Source: Pseudomonadota bacterium (GTDB lineage Bacteria > Pseudomonadota > Gammaproteobacteria > Magnimaribacterales > D2472). Taken from it: 5,887 nt of DNA. The stretch lies in NCBI GenBank assembly GCA_010024215.1, contig RGHK01000061.1:1-5887 (forward strand), written 5' to 3'. This document shows positions 1 through 5,887 of the stretch, in pieces. Numbering within the stretch: the first letter of the stretch is position 1; each line of letters begins with the position of its first letter. The position numbers were made by a program, and so were the translations under genes. The notes under the pieces are model-generated. The model had not been told where the DNA came from and searched no databases. It saw only the letters and a list, made by a program, of their open reading frames with translations.

Positions 1-584
1 GCCCTTGAAAACTGACCAACAACTTGAGGAAGTACAAATGTTAATAAGCCAAATATTACAACTATAGAAAAACCTATCAAAATGATTGGATAAGTTAGTG
101 CTGAAATAACTTTCTGTCTTATTGATGCACTTTCTTCTAGATAATCTGCTAATTTATTAAATATTACATCCAGGTTCCCAGATGAATCTCCTGCAGTCAC
201 TAAAGATGAATATGTATTATTAAAAACTGCTGGGTATTTTTTCATTGACTGTCCTAGTCTTTTTCCTTGAATAACATCCTCACGTAAATTAAGAATAATA
301 CCTATTAAATCATTATTATTTAATTGATCTGCAGTTATTTTTAATGCATCAATAATCGACGTATTAGCCTCTAAAAGAGTTGCCAATTGCCTTGTCATCA
401 AAACTATATCCTTGTTTTTTATTCTTGATTTAAATGAAGATCTGTCATTTGAAAGTGAAACACTTATTGGAGTTAACTTTAACTCTTTAATATATTTTCT
501 TGCCTCTCTTTCAGATGATGCTGTAAGAATACCAGTTTTTTTTGATCCGTTATTATTTAGAGCTGTATAGTTATAATTCGGCAT
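1..584 (-). CDS. gspF: Type II secretion inner-membrane platform protein GspF, N-terminal part (runs off left edge)
   Basis: GspF is the polytopic inner-membrane protein of the T2SS that sits above the GspE ATPase and is thought to help assemble the pseudopilus. Translating the minus strand from the ATG at 584-582 gives 194 residues with no stop before the window edge. The N-terminus (MPNYNYTALNNNG, then a lysine-rich KKTG and SEREARKYI) is the usual GspF opening. Residues about 60-160 form the first cytoplasmic T2SSF domain, with the family signatures TRQLATLLEA (64-73), YPAVFNNTYSSLVTAGDSSGNLD (split around 117-139) and LADYLE (145-150). A hydrophobic segment at about 165-187 (TYPIILIGFSIVVIFG, then LPQVVGQF) is the first membrane helix. 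The second domain and remaining helices lie outside the window. The start overlaps the end of the upstream gspE frame by 14 bases (571-584). A purine-rich AAAAGAAG abuts the ATG, with GGGAA further upstream, so translation is probably coupled to gspE. PilC-type homologues are the alternative; gspC and gspD next door favour GspF. Confidence 0.93.
   Translation of the reverse strand, partial: MPNYNYTALNNNGSKKTGILTASSEREARKYIKELKLTPISVSLSNDRSSFKSRIKNKDIVLMTRQLATLLEANTSIIDALKITADQLNNNDLIGIILNLREDVIQGKRLGQSMKKYPAVFNNTYSSLVTAGDSSGNLDVIFNKLADYLEESASIRQKVISALTYPIILIGFSIVVIFGLLTFVLPQVVGQFSR
571..584 (-). promoter_or_regulatory. 14-base gspE/gspF overlap (translational coupling site)
   Basis: The gspF start codon lies inside the last codons of the gspD-gspE frame, and the shared stretch reads ATGCCGAATTATAA on the minus strand. 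The overlap length and relative frame are the same as at the gspC/gspD junction. AAAAGAAG directly before the ATG is purine-rich but too close for an ordinary ribosome site. Coupled re-initiation is the likely mode. Confidence 0.65.
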
Positions 585-2055
585 CTTCTTTTAAATTCCC
601 AACTCTAATTAACTCATCTGCAGATGTTATACCATTTATTAAAAGATCTAGCGATGCCTGATCTATAGATTGACTATCTTTAAAAACATGGTTTGATATT
701 TCAGTTTCAGATGAATTATTGTGAATCATTTCTTTGAGTCTTTTATCAACTTGGATACACTCTGCAATAGCAATTCGTCCTTGATATCCTGTATTTGAGC
801 ACTTGTTGCATCCTTTTGATTTATAGATTTTTTGGTCGTTTTGAAGATTAAATAATTTAGCAACCTCATTAGTAGTCTTATCTTCATAACGACAATTCAA
901 ACATAGTCTTCTTACTAGTCTTTGAGAAATAATAGTTCGCAAACTAGATGCTAAAAGAAATGACTCAATACCCATGTCTCTTAGTCTTGTAATGGCAGCA
1001 ACCGCGCTATTAGTATGTACAGTTGATAAAACGAGATGACCGGTTAAGCTTGCTTGAATACCAATTTGTGCAGTTTCAATATCTCTCATCTCTCCTACCA
1101 TGACTATGTCAGGATCTTGTCTTAGGATTGCTCTTAAACCTCTTGCGAATGTGTAGCCAGTTTTTGTATTTACTTGTGTTTGCCCTATTCCTTCTAAAGT
1201 ATATTCAACAGGATCTTCAACAGTGAGTATATTTTGTGATGAGTCACTTAAATATCTTAATCCAGCATATAAAGTAGTTGTTTTACCTGAACCAGTTGGG
1301 CCCGTTAGCAATATTATTCCTTCTGGGTTTTTTAGTGATGATTTATAGTTTGTTAATATTGAAGAAGGGAGTCCTAAATCGTCTATATTAATTTGCGCAG
1401 ACTGTTTATCTAAAAGCCTTAAAACAACCCTTTCTCCATATGATGAAGGCAAAGTGGATACTCTTACATCAACGCTTTTATCACCAAGAGAAAGTGAAAC
1501 TCTGCCATCTTGAGGTAATCTTCTTTCGGAGATATCTAATCCAGAAATGATTTTAATCCTAGAGATTAATACTGAAGATATTTTATTATCTTGAGATAAG
1601 ATCTCTCTTAATATTCCATCAATTCTATATCTGATAATAATTTTATCTTCATAAGGCTCAAAATGGATATCAGAAGCTCTATTTTTAATAGCCTGGCTTA
1701 TGACACCGTTTATAAGCTTAATTATTGGAGTATCATCACCGCCACTTAAAAGGTCTTCAGTTGCAGAAATAGAGCCTGCGAAAGATTGTAGGTCAAACTC
1801 ATCTGATAATTCTTCTGATATGTCATTTGAGGCATCATCAATCGTAAATGTATTTGTAAGAAGCTCATTAAATTTATCACTACTACATATATTTAATGTA
1901 AAGTCTTTTTTTAAATACTTATAAAGCTCATGATAGATTGTAGGTGTAATTTTAGTTGGTGATATTACTTCATACCCATCAGCAGTTTCAGATGCAATAA
2001 CTTGATTTTCTTTTATAAAATCGTATGGAAGTACTTTGGATTTTTCTTTATCCAT
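571..2055 (-). other. gspE: GspE (T2SS assembly ATPase) module; candidate independent gspE from internal ATG
   Basis: GspE is the cytoplasmic hexameric ATPase that drives pseudopilus assembly, docked to GspL and GspF. Counting from the in-frame ATG at 2055-2053 gives 494 residues, essentially the normal GspE length, which suggests that this ATG is the ancestral gspE start. The N-terminal region at about 9-90 (LPYDFIKENQVI and onward) matches the GspL-binding domain of GspE. The second domain contains APIIKLIN-like DTPIIKLIN (108-116), RASDIHFEP (126-134) and RRLPQDGR (178-185). The ATPase domain has Walker A GPTGSGKTT (252-260), the Asp box TVEDPVE (278-284), Walker B LRQDPDIVMVGEMRD (311-325; the family more often has GEIRD) and the His box TGHLVLSTVHTNSA (338-351). 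A four-cysteine zinc site is present: C385, C388, C416 and C419. Every catalytic motif is intact. No clear Shine-Dalgarno precedes the ATG at 2055; the bases just upstream are GCTTCAAAATCC. Independent synthesis is therefore an inference from length and topology. Confidence 0.85.
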
Positions 2056-3849
2056 GGATTTTGAAGCGGATGTAGCTGATGCCGAGTCAGTTATTATAGT
2101 AGGTCTCAGGAAAACCATTAAGTTTTTCTTTACCGTTGTTGATGATGAGGATTGAAATAACCTTCCTAATAAGGGAACTGATCCTAGGATTGGTACCTTA
2201 GAAACAGTATCCTGTTTATCTTCATCAACCAGACCACCAAGAACAATGATTTGATTATTATCAACTAATGCTGTTGTTTCTATAGCTCTTTTATTGGTTA
2301 TGATATCTATACCACTCATTGGCACCCCTGCTACACCAGAAACTTCAATTTTTATTTGCATAACAACAGAACTTCCTTCATTTATTTGAGGTGTAACCTC
2401 TAACTTAATACCAACTTCTTGTCGTGATGTTGTTCTAAAAGGATTTGCATTATTTGTTCCAAGACTTTCTCCAGTGGTAATTGGTATTTCTTGACCTATT
2501 ATTGAAGTAGCTAATTCATTATCCATAGCCATAAGCGACGGGGTTGCAAGTATATTTGAATTAGAGTCCTGAGCTATTGCATTAATGATGCCAACAAAAT
2601 TATCTTTACCAGGAGTAAGATCGCCAAATCCAGCAATTAATCCTTGAGTATTTAATAATGAAGCTGAAGCTGTTGTTGATAAAGATACATTCGTATCATC
2701 AGCAGAAGATCCTACAATAGACAATAAGTCTGGTCCTGAACCACCAAAGCGTGTCAAACCTATTGGAACACTATCTTTATCTGATCCATTAAAAATAGTT
2801 TCTACACCTAGAGAGCTGGCAGCAGTTTCTGATAATTCAACAATGATAGCTTCAACTAAAACTTGAGCTCTTCTAATGTCAAGCTGTGAAATAACATTTC
2901 TTATGGTTGAAAGGTTAGACTCTGGAGACGAAATAATCAGTGAATTCGTCTTTTCATGATGAGTTATCACAGTTTTGGCACCATCATTATCTGGTATAAA
3001 GCCACTTGAGACAGAATTAAGAATTGCTGCAATATCAGCTGATTTTGCATATTTTAAATAAACAACATCAATTGACTCATTTGACTTTACATCGCCATCA
3101 AGAGATTTAAGAGTTTCTTGAATATTAGAGGTTACATATTCATTAGCTGAAACTATAACTGAGTTGGAGGGATTAAAAGGTATAGCTATAAACTTGTTAA
3201 TGGTTGGATTGTTTTGAGCTTTTAATTTATCTAGAATTCTAACTGCTTCGATTGAAGATAAATTATTGAGTTTAATGATTGAAATTTTAGCTGAATTATT
3301 TTTATCTAAATCTTTAATGAGATCACTAATTCTTTGCACGTTGCTTAATCTGTCGACAATCAATATTGAGTTAATGGAGGGAATGCTTGAAAGATGAGAT
3401 TGCCTTCCTGTAATAGGCTTTATCATTGGAAGAACTTCTTCAGTAGATCTATTGATTAATGGTATTACAAGTGTTCTGTAGTCACCAGAGGAAGTAACTG
3501 ATGAGATATTTTCATCTCTTGTGGCCTCATTTTCAGGAACAATTCTTACAAAACCATCCTCAGCAATTGAACTAAAACCGTTAACCTGAATTGTTCTTAA
3601 ATAAACATCCCATACTTGATTTCTATCTAAATTAGCATTTGAATATATTGTGATTCTTCCTTTTACCCTAGGATCTAAAATAATTGTTTTCTTTGAAAAT
3701 TGAGCAATATCTTGTGTAACTTTTTTTATATCAACATCTTCATAATTAAGAATAAAAGATTCTTGTGATGTAGCTATATTAATGTTTCCAAAAAATAGCA
3801 AAAATGCTAATGCAGTATTTTTTATAAAATATAACTTAATTCTTTTCAT
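571..3849 (-). CDS. In-frame secretin GspD - ATPase GspE fusion reading frame, 1092 aa
   Basis: One open frame encodes two T2SS proteins that are normally separate: the outer-membrane secretin GspD (residues 1-598) and the cytoplasmic assembly ATPase GspE (599-1092). The start chosen is the ATG at 3849-3847, because it opens directly into a signal peptide: a basic MKRIKLYFIK, a hydrophobic TALAFLLFF, and a likely cleavage after ATS at residue 28. The frame extends 21 codons further upstream, to an ATG at 3912, but that stretch lies inside gspC and does not resemble the family. The chosen ATG overlaps the gspC stop by 14 bases. No stop codon separates the two parts; the linker is short and Ser/Ala-rich (TDSASATSASKS, residues 587-598). 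Both parts look intact and conserved, so this is not a decayed gene. It is odd because a secreted secretin and a cytoplasmic motor cannot both work while joined, so separate GspE may be made from the internal ATG at 2055. A base error or misassembly that removed the gspD stop is the main alternative. Confidence 0.9.
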   Translation of the reverse strand: MKRIKLYFIKNTALAFLLFFGNINIATSQESFILNYEDVDIKKVTQDIAQFSKKTIILDPRVKGRITIYSNANLDRNQVWDVYLRTIQVNGFSSIAEDGFVRIVPENEATRDENISSVTSSGDYRTLVIPLINRSTEEVLPMIKPITGRQSHLSSIPSINSILIVDRLSNVQRISDLIKDLDKNNSAKISIIKLNNLSSIEAVRILDKLKAQNNPTINKFIAIPFNPSNSVIVSANEYVTSNIQETLKSLDGDVKSNESIDVVYLKYAKSADIAAILNSVSSGFIPDNDGAKTVITHHEKTNSLIISSPESNLSTIRNVISQLDIRRAQVLVEAIIVELSETAASSLGVETIFNGSDKDSVPIGLTRFGGSGPDLLSIVGSSADDTNVSLSTTASASLLNTQGLIAGFGDLTPGKDNFVGIINAIAQDSNSNILATPSLMAMDNELATSIIGQEIPITTGESLGTNNANPFRTTSRQEVGIKLEVTPQINEGSSVVMQIKIEVSGVAGVPMSGIDIITNKRAIETTALVDNNQIIVLGGLVDEDKQDTVSKVPILGSVPLLGRLFQSSSSTTVKKNLMVFLRPTIITDSASATSASKSMDKEKSKVLPYDFIKENQVIASETADGYEVISPTKITPTIYHELYKYLKKDFTLNICSSDKFNELLTNTFTIDDASNDISEELSDEFDLQSFAGSISATEDLLSGGDDTPIIKLINGVISQAIKNRASDIHFEPYEDKIIIRYRIDGILREILSQDNKISSVLISRIKIISGLDISERRLPQDGRVSLSLGDKSVDVRVSTLPSSYGERVVLRLLDKQSAQINIDDLGLPSSILTNYKSSLKNPEGIILLTGPTGSGKTTTLYAGLRYLSDSSQNILTVEDPVEYTLEGIGQTQVNTKTGYTFARGLRAILRQDPDIVMVGEMRDIETAQIGIQASLTGHLVLSTVHTNSAVAAITRLRDMGIESFLLASSLRTIISQRLVRRLCLNCRYEDKTTNEVAKLFNLQNDQKIYKSKGCNKCSNTGYQGRIAIAECIQVDKRLKEMIHNNSSETEISNHVFKDSQSIDQASLDLLINGITSADELIRVGNLKEDAEL
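2056..3849 (-). other. gspD: GspD (secretin) module of the fused frame, lacking the S-domain
   Basis: GspD multimers form the outer-membrane channel through which folded substrates leave the cell. Seen here, numbering from the ATG at 3849: a signal peptide at 1-28; an N0 domain at about 31-105 (SFILNYEDVDIKKVTQDIAQ); three KH-like ring domains, N1 at about 122-184 (YRTLVIPLINRSTEEVLPMI), N2 at about 187-252 and N3 at about 258-327; and the secretin domain at about 328-587. Within the last are VEAIIVELS (332-340), the gate region around 402-456 (GLIAGFGDLTPG, then NSNILATPSLM and IGQEIPI), VPILGSVPLLGRLFQ (552-566) and the closing NLMVFLRPTII (576-586). Four N-domains without an AMIN domain, plus the neighbouring gspC, indicate T2SS GspD and argue against the pilus secretin PilQ. 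Classical GspD proteins are about 650 residues and continue after RPTI into a conserved Y-x-x-I-R segment and a pilotin-binding S-domain. Here GspE sequence follows after only about a dozen linker residues, so targeting by a classical S-domain/pilotin pair looks impossible. Confidence 0.9.
3836..3849 (-). promoter_or_regulatory. 14-base gspC/gspD overlap (translational coupling site)
   Basis: The gspD start codon lies inside the last codons of gspC, and the shared stretch reads ATGAAAAGAATTAA on the minus strand. No convincing Shine-Dalgarno precedes it (AGAATTAATTACG just upstream), so gspD initiation probably depends on ribosomes finishing gspC. This is inferred from spacing. Confidence 0.65.
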
Positions 3850-4237
3850 CGTAATTAATTCTATACACTTTTTGGCCGTTACGAAATATGGCGCTATTAT
3901 TAGTAACCTCAATTAATTCGAACCTACCCTCAAGCATTTGACCAACAACCACTAAATACTCCTTATTTGCTTTTTTTACCACTACAGATGAATCTTTGCC
4001 GCCAGATCTGATTCCTATAAGTTTATATGAAAAGTCTTCATCGTTCTGATTACCTTCAATTAATTCTTGGTTATTCGTTACTGATTGATTGGAAATAATA
4101 TCATCAAATTTAATAATTCCAATGTCTTTGATGTCAGGCTTATTACTTAATGAGTTAACAAACAATATTGCAAAATAAAAACCAGGAACAACCAGGACAA
4201 TTAAGAAAATATACTTTAGGTTTTTAAAATTTAACAT
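3836..4237 (-). CDS. gspC: Minimal GspC-like T2SS inner-membrane/periplasmic linker protein, 133 aa
   Basis: GspC bridges the inner-membrane platform and the secretin, its periplasmic HR domain binding GspD N0. The protein opens with a short cytoplasmic MLNFKNLK, a single hydrophobic membrane segment at about 9-29 (YIFLIVLVVPGFYFAILFV), a polar Asn/Asp-rich linker at about 31-68, and an HR domain at about 70-128. The HR domain follows the family pattern: YKLIGIRSGGKDSSVVVKK (71-89), then YLVVVGQMLEGRFELIEV (94-111), then AIFRNGQKVYRI (116-127). The protein ends immediately after this domain. Typical GspC proteins have about 230-300 residues with a C-terminal PDZ or coiled-coil domain; neither is present here. 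The next in-frame Met is residue 101, inside the HR domain, and a stop lies five codons upstream of the ATG, so the start is well constrained. AAGG lies only three bases before the ATG, a poorly spaced ribosome site. The stop overlaps the gspD start by 14 bases. The gene call is firm; the gspC assignment rests on fold pattern and position just upstream of gspD. Confidence 0.82.
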   Translation of the reverse strand: MLNFKNLKYIFLIVLVVPGFYFAILFVNSLSNKPDIKDIGIIKFDDIISNQSVTNNQELIEGNQNDEDFSYKLIGIRSGGKDSSVVVKKANKEYLVVVGQMLEGRFELIEVTNNSAIFRNGQKVYRINYDEKN

Positions 4238-4247
4238 AAGCCTTATG
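4235..4247. repeat. Small palindrome covering the gspC start codon
   Basis: CATAAG (4235-4240) and CTTATG (4242-4247) are exact reverse complements around one central base. They include the gspC start codon and the AAGG upstream of it, and share 4244-4247 with the larger stem-loop, so the two structures cannot fully form together. As RNA it would be a weak, AT-rich 5-bp hairpin. A regulatory role is only a possibility, and chance is likely for a palindrome this short. Confidence 0.4.
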
Positions 4248-4266
4248 GGCTACATTGTAGCCCATA
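4244..4266. other. Intergenic stem-loop between TonB receptor and gspC
   Basis: The left arm TATGGGCTACA (4244-4254) is the exact reverse complement of TGTAGCCCATA (4256-4266), with one base between them. As RNA this gives a 10-bp perfect stem closed by a 3-base loop. It occupies about half of the 42-base gap. The T-rich side (TTCTTTT, 4267-4273) follows the hairpin on the plus strand. On the minus strand, the coding direction here, the hairpin is preceded by A-rich sequence and followed by AAGGCTTATG, with no U-tract. It is therefore not a standard intrinsic terminator for the TonB receptor transcript. It may be a 3'-end stabiliser or partial terminator, or a structure controlling gspC translation, since its foot touches the AAGG before the gspC start. 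No plus-strand gene needs a terminator in this window. Confidence 0.75.
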
Positions 4267-4279
4267 TTCTTTTGATAGT

Positions 4280-5887
4280 TTAAAAACTAAATTTAAAACC
4301 TAGAGATATCGAAGATCCAAGCTTATATTGATCATACACAACAGACGACGCCATTGCCGCATAATATTCTTCATCTAAAAGATTTCTGAGTTCTAAAGAT
4401 AGTTTTAGTGTTGAAGCGTCATAAAGGATTTCTTTCGAATATACAAAATCAACCAAAAGAGGAGGCTCTTCTATAACATCAGGTAAAACATCTATTCCTC
4501 TTGCACGAACTCTGTCACTAACATAATTAATAATAAGAGTAGCTTGAGACCCTCTCTGAAGATCATCCCAACCAAATTGAAGGTTTGCGATCAAATCAGA
4601 CTGGCCTTGAAGTCGAGAATCTCTGCCATTTAAAAACAACGTACTCGCATTTATTAATGATCCTTGACTGTTTACATATGTATCATTAGATCCATAAACA
4701 ACTTCTGATTCTGTTGCTGTTAGATTCATTTTTAAAAGAAATTCTTTAGTTTGTCCCCATTTTGAATTTGGTAACAAGTCTTCATAAATTCTTTCATACT
4801 CTATTTCAAAACCTGTAAGTTCAGCACCAGGAACATTTTGATATGAAGTAACAATTAGATCACCAGACTCATTCACAACCTCTTCAATTGGTTTAGAGAT
4901 ATCTTTATAGAATATTCCAGCTGTCATAAATTGATTAACACCCCAATAATATTCAGCTCTTAAATCAATATTATCTATTTCTGAATTTTCTAAATATAGA
5001 GATCCAGCTATTACTCTATCTGTATCAACATCAATGAATAACGTTGGCGATAACTCTCTGAATGTTGGTCGTGCAATAGTTTGCGATAAACCTAATCTAA
5101 ATTGAAGATTCTCATTGAAATCAGGTAAATATGTAAGTGTAAATGATGGAAGCGTGTAATCCTCATCCAGAATTTTTTCAATATTTGAATCAATTGGTTG
5201 GAATACATCATAGGTATTTACCATTTGCTCTCCTTTTTCAGATCTAACACCAAAAGCAAGTCTATAATTTTCATTAATATAGGTATCTATTGTTAGATAC
5301 ATTGAATCAGTAGTAAGTTCACCTTGATATCCAGCTGGTGATGATGCTGCTGTATTCTCTATTAGAATTAATCTTGAGGGATCAAAATTTTTATCTGCAA
5401 AAATGTAATCAATTCTATTATCTAATCCATCCTGAGGAATTGGTCCACCTTCAGCTAAAAATCTATAACTTCTAACTTGTGCATCTCTATTATTTTCTGT
5501 TAAATCATAACCAACTTTTAATATAGCTTCTTTTTCAAGTAGCTGAATTGGATAGGTTAGATCAAGACCAACATTTTCATTGCTGTCATCAACATAACTA
5601 AACTGAGTTTGATTTCGTCCAGTATTAACATCATATCTCCAGAAACCTCTATCATCTGTGTCTTCATAAAATACCACTCTTTCATATGGTGAGTGTCTTG
5701 ATGCTTCTCCAGAAGTAAATCTTAAATCAAGCTGAGCCCCATTATCATACATGTATGAATAATTAATTTGATTATTAGTAAGCTCTCTTTCAAAGAACTC
5801 TATAAAGTCTTCTCTAACGTTACCAGCATCACTTGAGTCATAACCTTCGAGTATTCTTGCTCTTTTGGTACCTTTATGAATGTACAT
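4280..5887 (-). CDS. TonB-dependent outer-membrane receptor, C-terminal beta-barrel part (runs off right edge)
   Basis: TonB-dependent receptors import scarce or large ligands (siderophores, vitamins, oligosaccharides and others) across the outer membrane using the proton-motive force. The 535 residues seen are the C-terminal barrel. They show alternating polar/hydrophobic beta-strands rich in Tyr and acidic residues, the motif TIARPTFRELSP (270-281), which is common in the large proteobacterial receptors, the strand pair AEYYWGVNQFMTAGIFYKDI (311-330), a conserved-looking GAELTGFEIEYE (354-365), and a late RNLLDEEYY (501-509). The C-terminus ends LGFKFSF with the terminal Phe usual for proteins inserted by the BAM complex. 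The frame is open to the edge, and the Met at 5887 is probably internal, because it leads straight into barrel sequence. The signal peptide, TonB box and plug must lie outside the window. The ligand cannot be deduced. The gene is co-directional with the T2SS cluster and ends 42 bases before gspC, so read-through into gspC is possible. Confidence 0.93.
   Translation of the reverse strand: MYIHKGTKRARILEGYDSSDAGNVREDFIEFFERELTNNQINYSYMYDNGAQLDLRFTSGEASRHSPYERVVFYEDTDDRGFWRYDVNTGRNQTQFSYVDDSNENVGLDLTYPIQLLEKEAILKVGYDLTENNRDAQVRSYRFLAEGGPIPQDGLDNRIDYIFADKNFDPSRLILIENTAASSPAGYQGELTTDSMYLTIDTYINENYRLAFGVRSEKGEQMVNTYDVFQPIDSNIEKILDEDYTLPSFTLTYLPDFNENLQFRLGLSQTIARPTFRELSPTLFIDVDTDRVIAGSLYLENSEIDNIDLRAEYYWGVNQFMTAGIFYKDISKPIEEVVNESGDLIVTSYQNVPGAELTGFEIEYERIYEDLLPNSKWGQTKEFLLKMNLTATESEVVYGSNDTYVNSQGSLINASTLFLNGRDSRLQGQSDLIANLQFGWDDLQRGSQATLIINYVSDRVRARGIDVLPDVIEEPPLLVDFVYSKEILYDASTLKLSLELRNLLDEEYYAAMASSVVYDQYKLGSSISLGFKFSF

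Noticed and set aside
1700..1924. Plus-strand open frame of 74 codons
   Set aside because: It lies wholly within the GspE coding region on the opposite strand, has low-complexity Ser-rich content, no recognisable domain and no ribosome site. It is a shadow of the conserved gene.
2085..2115. Programmed frameshift separating GspD from GspE
   Set aside because: Both alternative frames hit stop codons at once (TAATAA in one, TGA in the other) within the end of the secretin domain, no convincing slippery heptamer is seen, and the two parts are already in the same frame.
571..3849. Type IV pilus PilQ/PilB instead of GspD/GspE
   Set aside because: The secretin part has T2SS-type N0-N3 domains without AMIN domains, the ATPase begins with the GspE-type LPYDFIKENQVI region, and an HR-domain protein resembling GspC lies immediately upstream.
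3850..3912. Upstream ATG at 3912 as the start of the gspD frame
   Set aside because: It would add 21 residues encoded entirely inside gspC and put them ahead of a well-formed signal peptide. The ATG at 3849 opens directly with the basic and hydrophobic segments expected.
4238..4279. Standard intrinsic terminator or sigma-70 promoter for the minus strand
   Set aside because: After the hairpin there is no U-tract in the coding direction, and I could not find a convincing pair of -35 and -10 boxes in the gap.
5885..5887. ATG at the right edge as the true start of the TonB receptor
   Set aside because: The following residues are barrel sequence with no signal peptide, TonB box or plug, so the Met is probably internal and the gene is cut by the window.

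Overview
The window is AT-rich (roughly one third G+C by eye, not computed). All recognisable genes lie on the minus strand, so reading runs from the right edge to the left. The order is: the C-terminal part of a TonB-dependent outer-membrane receptor, a 42-base gap with a strong stem-loop, then a compact type II secretion (T2SS) cluster of gspC, a continuous gspD-gspE reading frame, and the start of gspF, which runs off the left edge. A TonB receptor, a T2SS, AT-rich DNA, all-TAA stops and overlapping genes together suggest a Gram-negative proteobacterium with a streamlined genome. A marine gammaproteobacterium of the SAR86 kind is a plausible guess, but it is an inference from style and gene content and no marker gene in the window supports it.

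Layout, right to left: TonB receptor barrel (5887-4280, N-terminus and plug outside the window); intergenic stem-loop (4266-4244) seven bases before the gspC start; gspC (4237-3836), a very short inner-membrane protein with one membrane segment and an HR domain; the gspD-gspE frame (3849-571); gspF (584-1, 194 residues visible). The gspC/gspD and gspE/gspF junctions both overlap by exactly 14 bases in the same relative frame, which points to translational coupling. There is no gap longer than 300 bases without a gene.

The main result is that gspD and gspE form one uninterrupted frame of 1092 codons. The secretin part (598 residues) keeps its signal peptide, N0-N3 domains and secretin domain, but ends where the C-terminal pilotin-binding S-domain would normally start. 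The ATPase part (494 residues, starting from an internal ATG at 2055) is a full-length GspE with intact catalytic and zinc motifs. In known systems the secretin is in the periplasm and outer membrane, while the ATPase is a cytoplasmic hexamer. A literal fusion would therefore put the ATPase on the wrong side of the inner membrane, so the frame needs an explanation: internal initiation, processing, an unusual architecture, or a sequence error.

Together, GspC (inner-membrane link), GspD (outer-membrane channel), GspE (motor) and GspF (inner-membrane platform) form the core of a machine that exports folded periplasmic proteins. The adjacent TonB receptor could import products released by the exported enzymes, but that link rests only on position.
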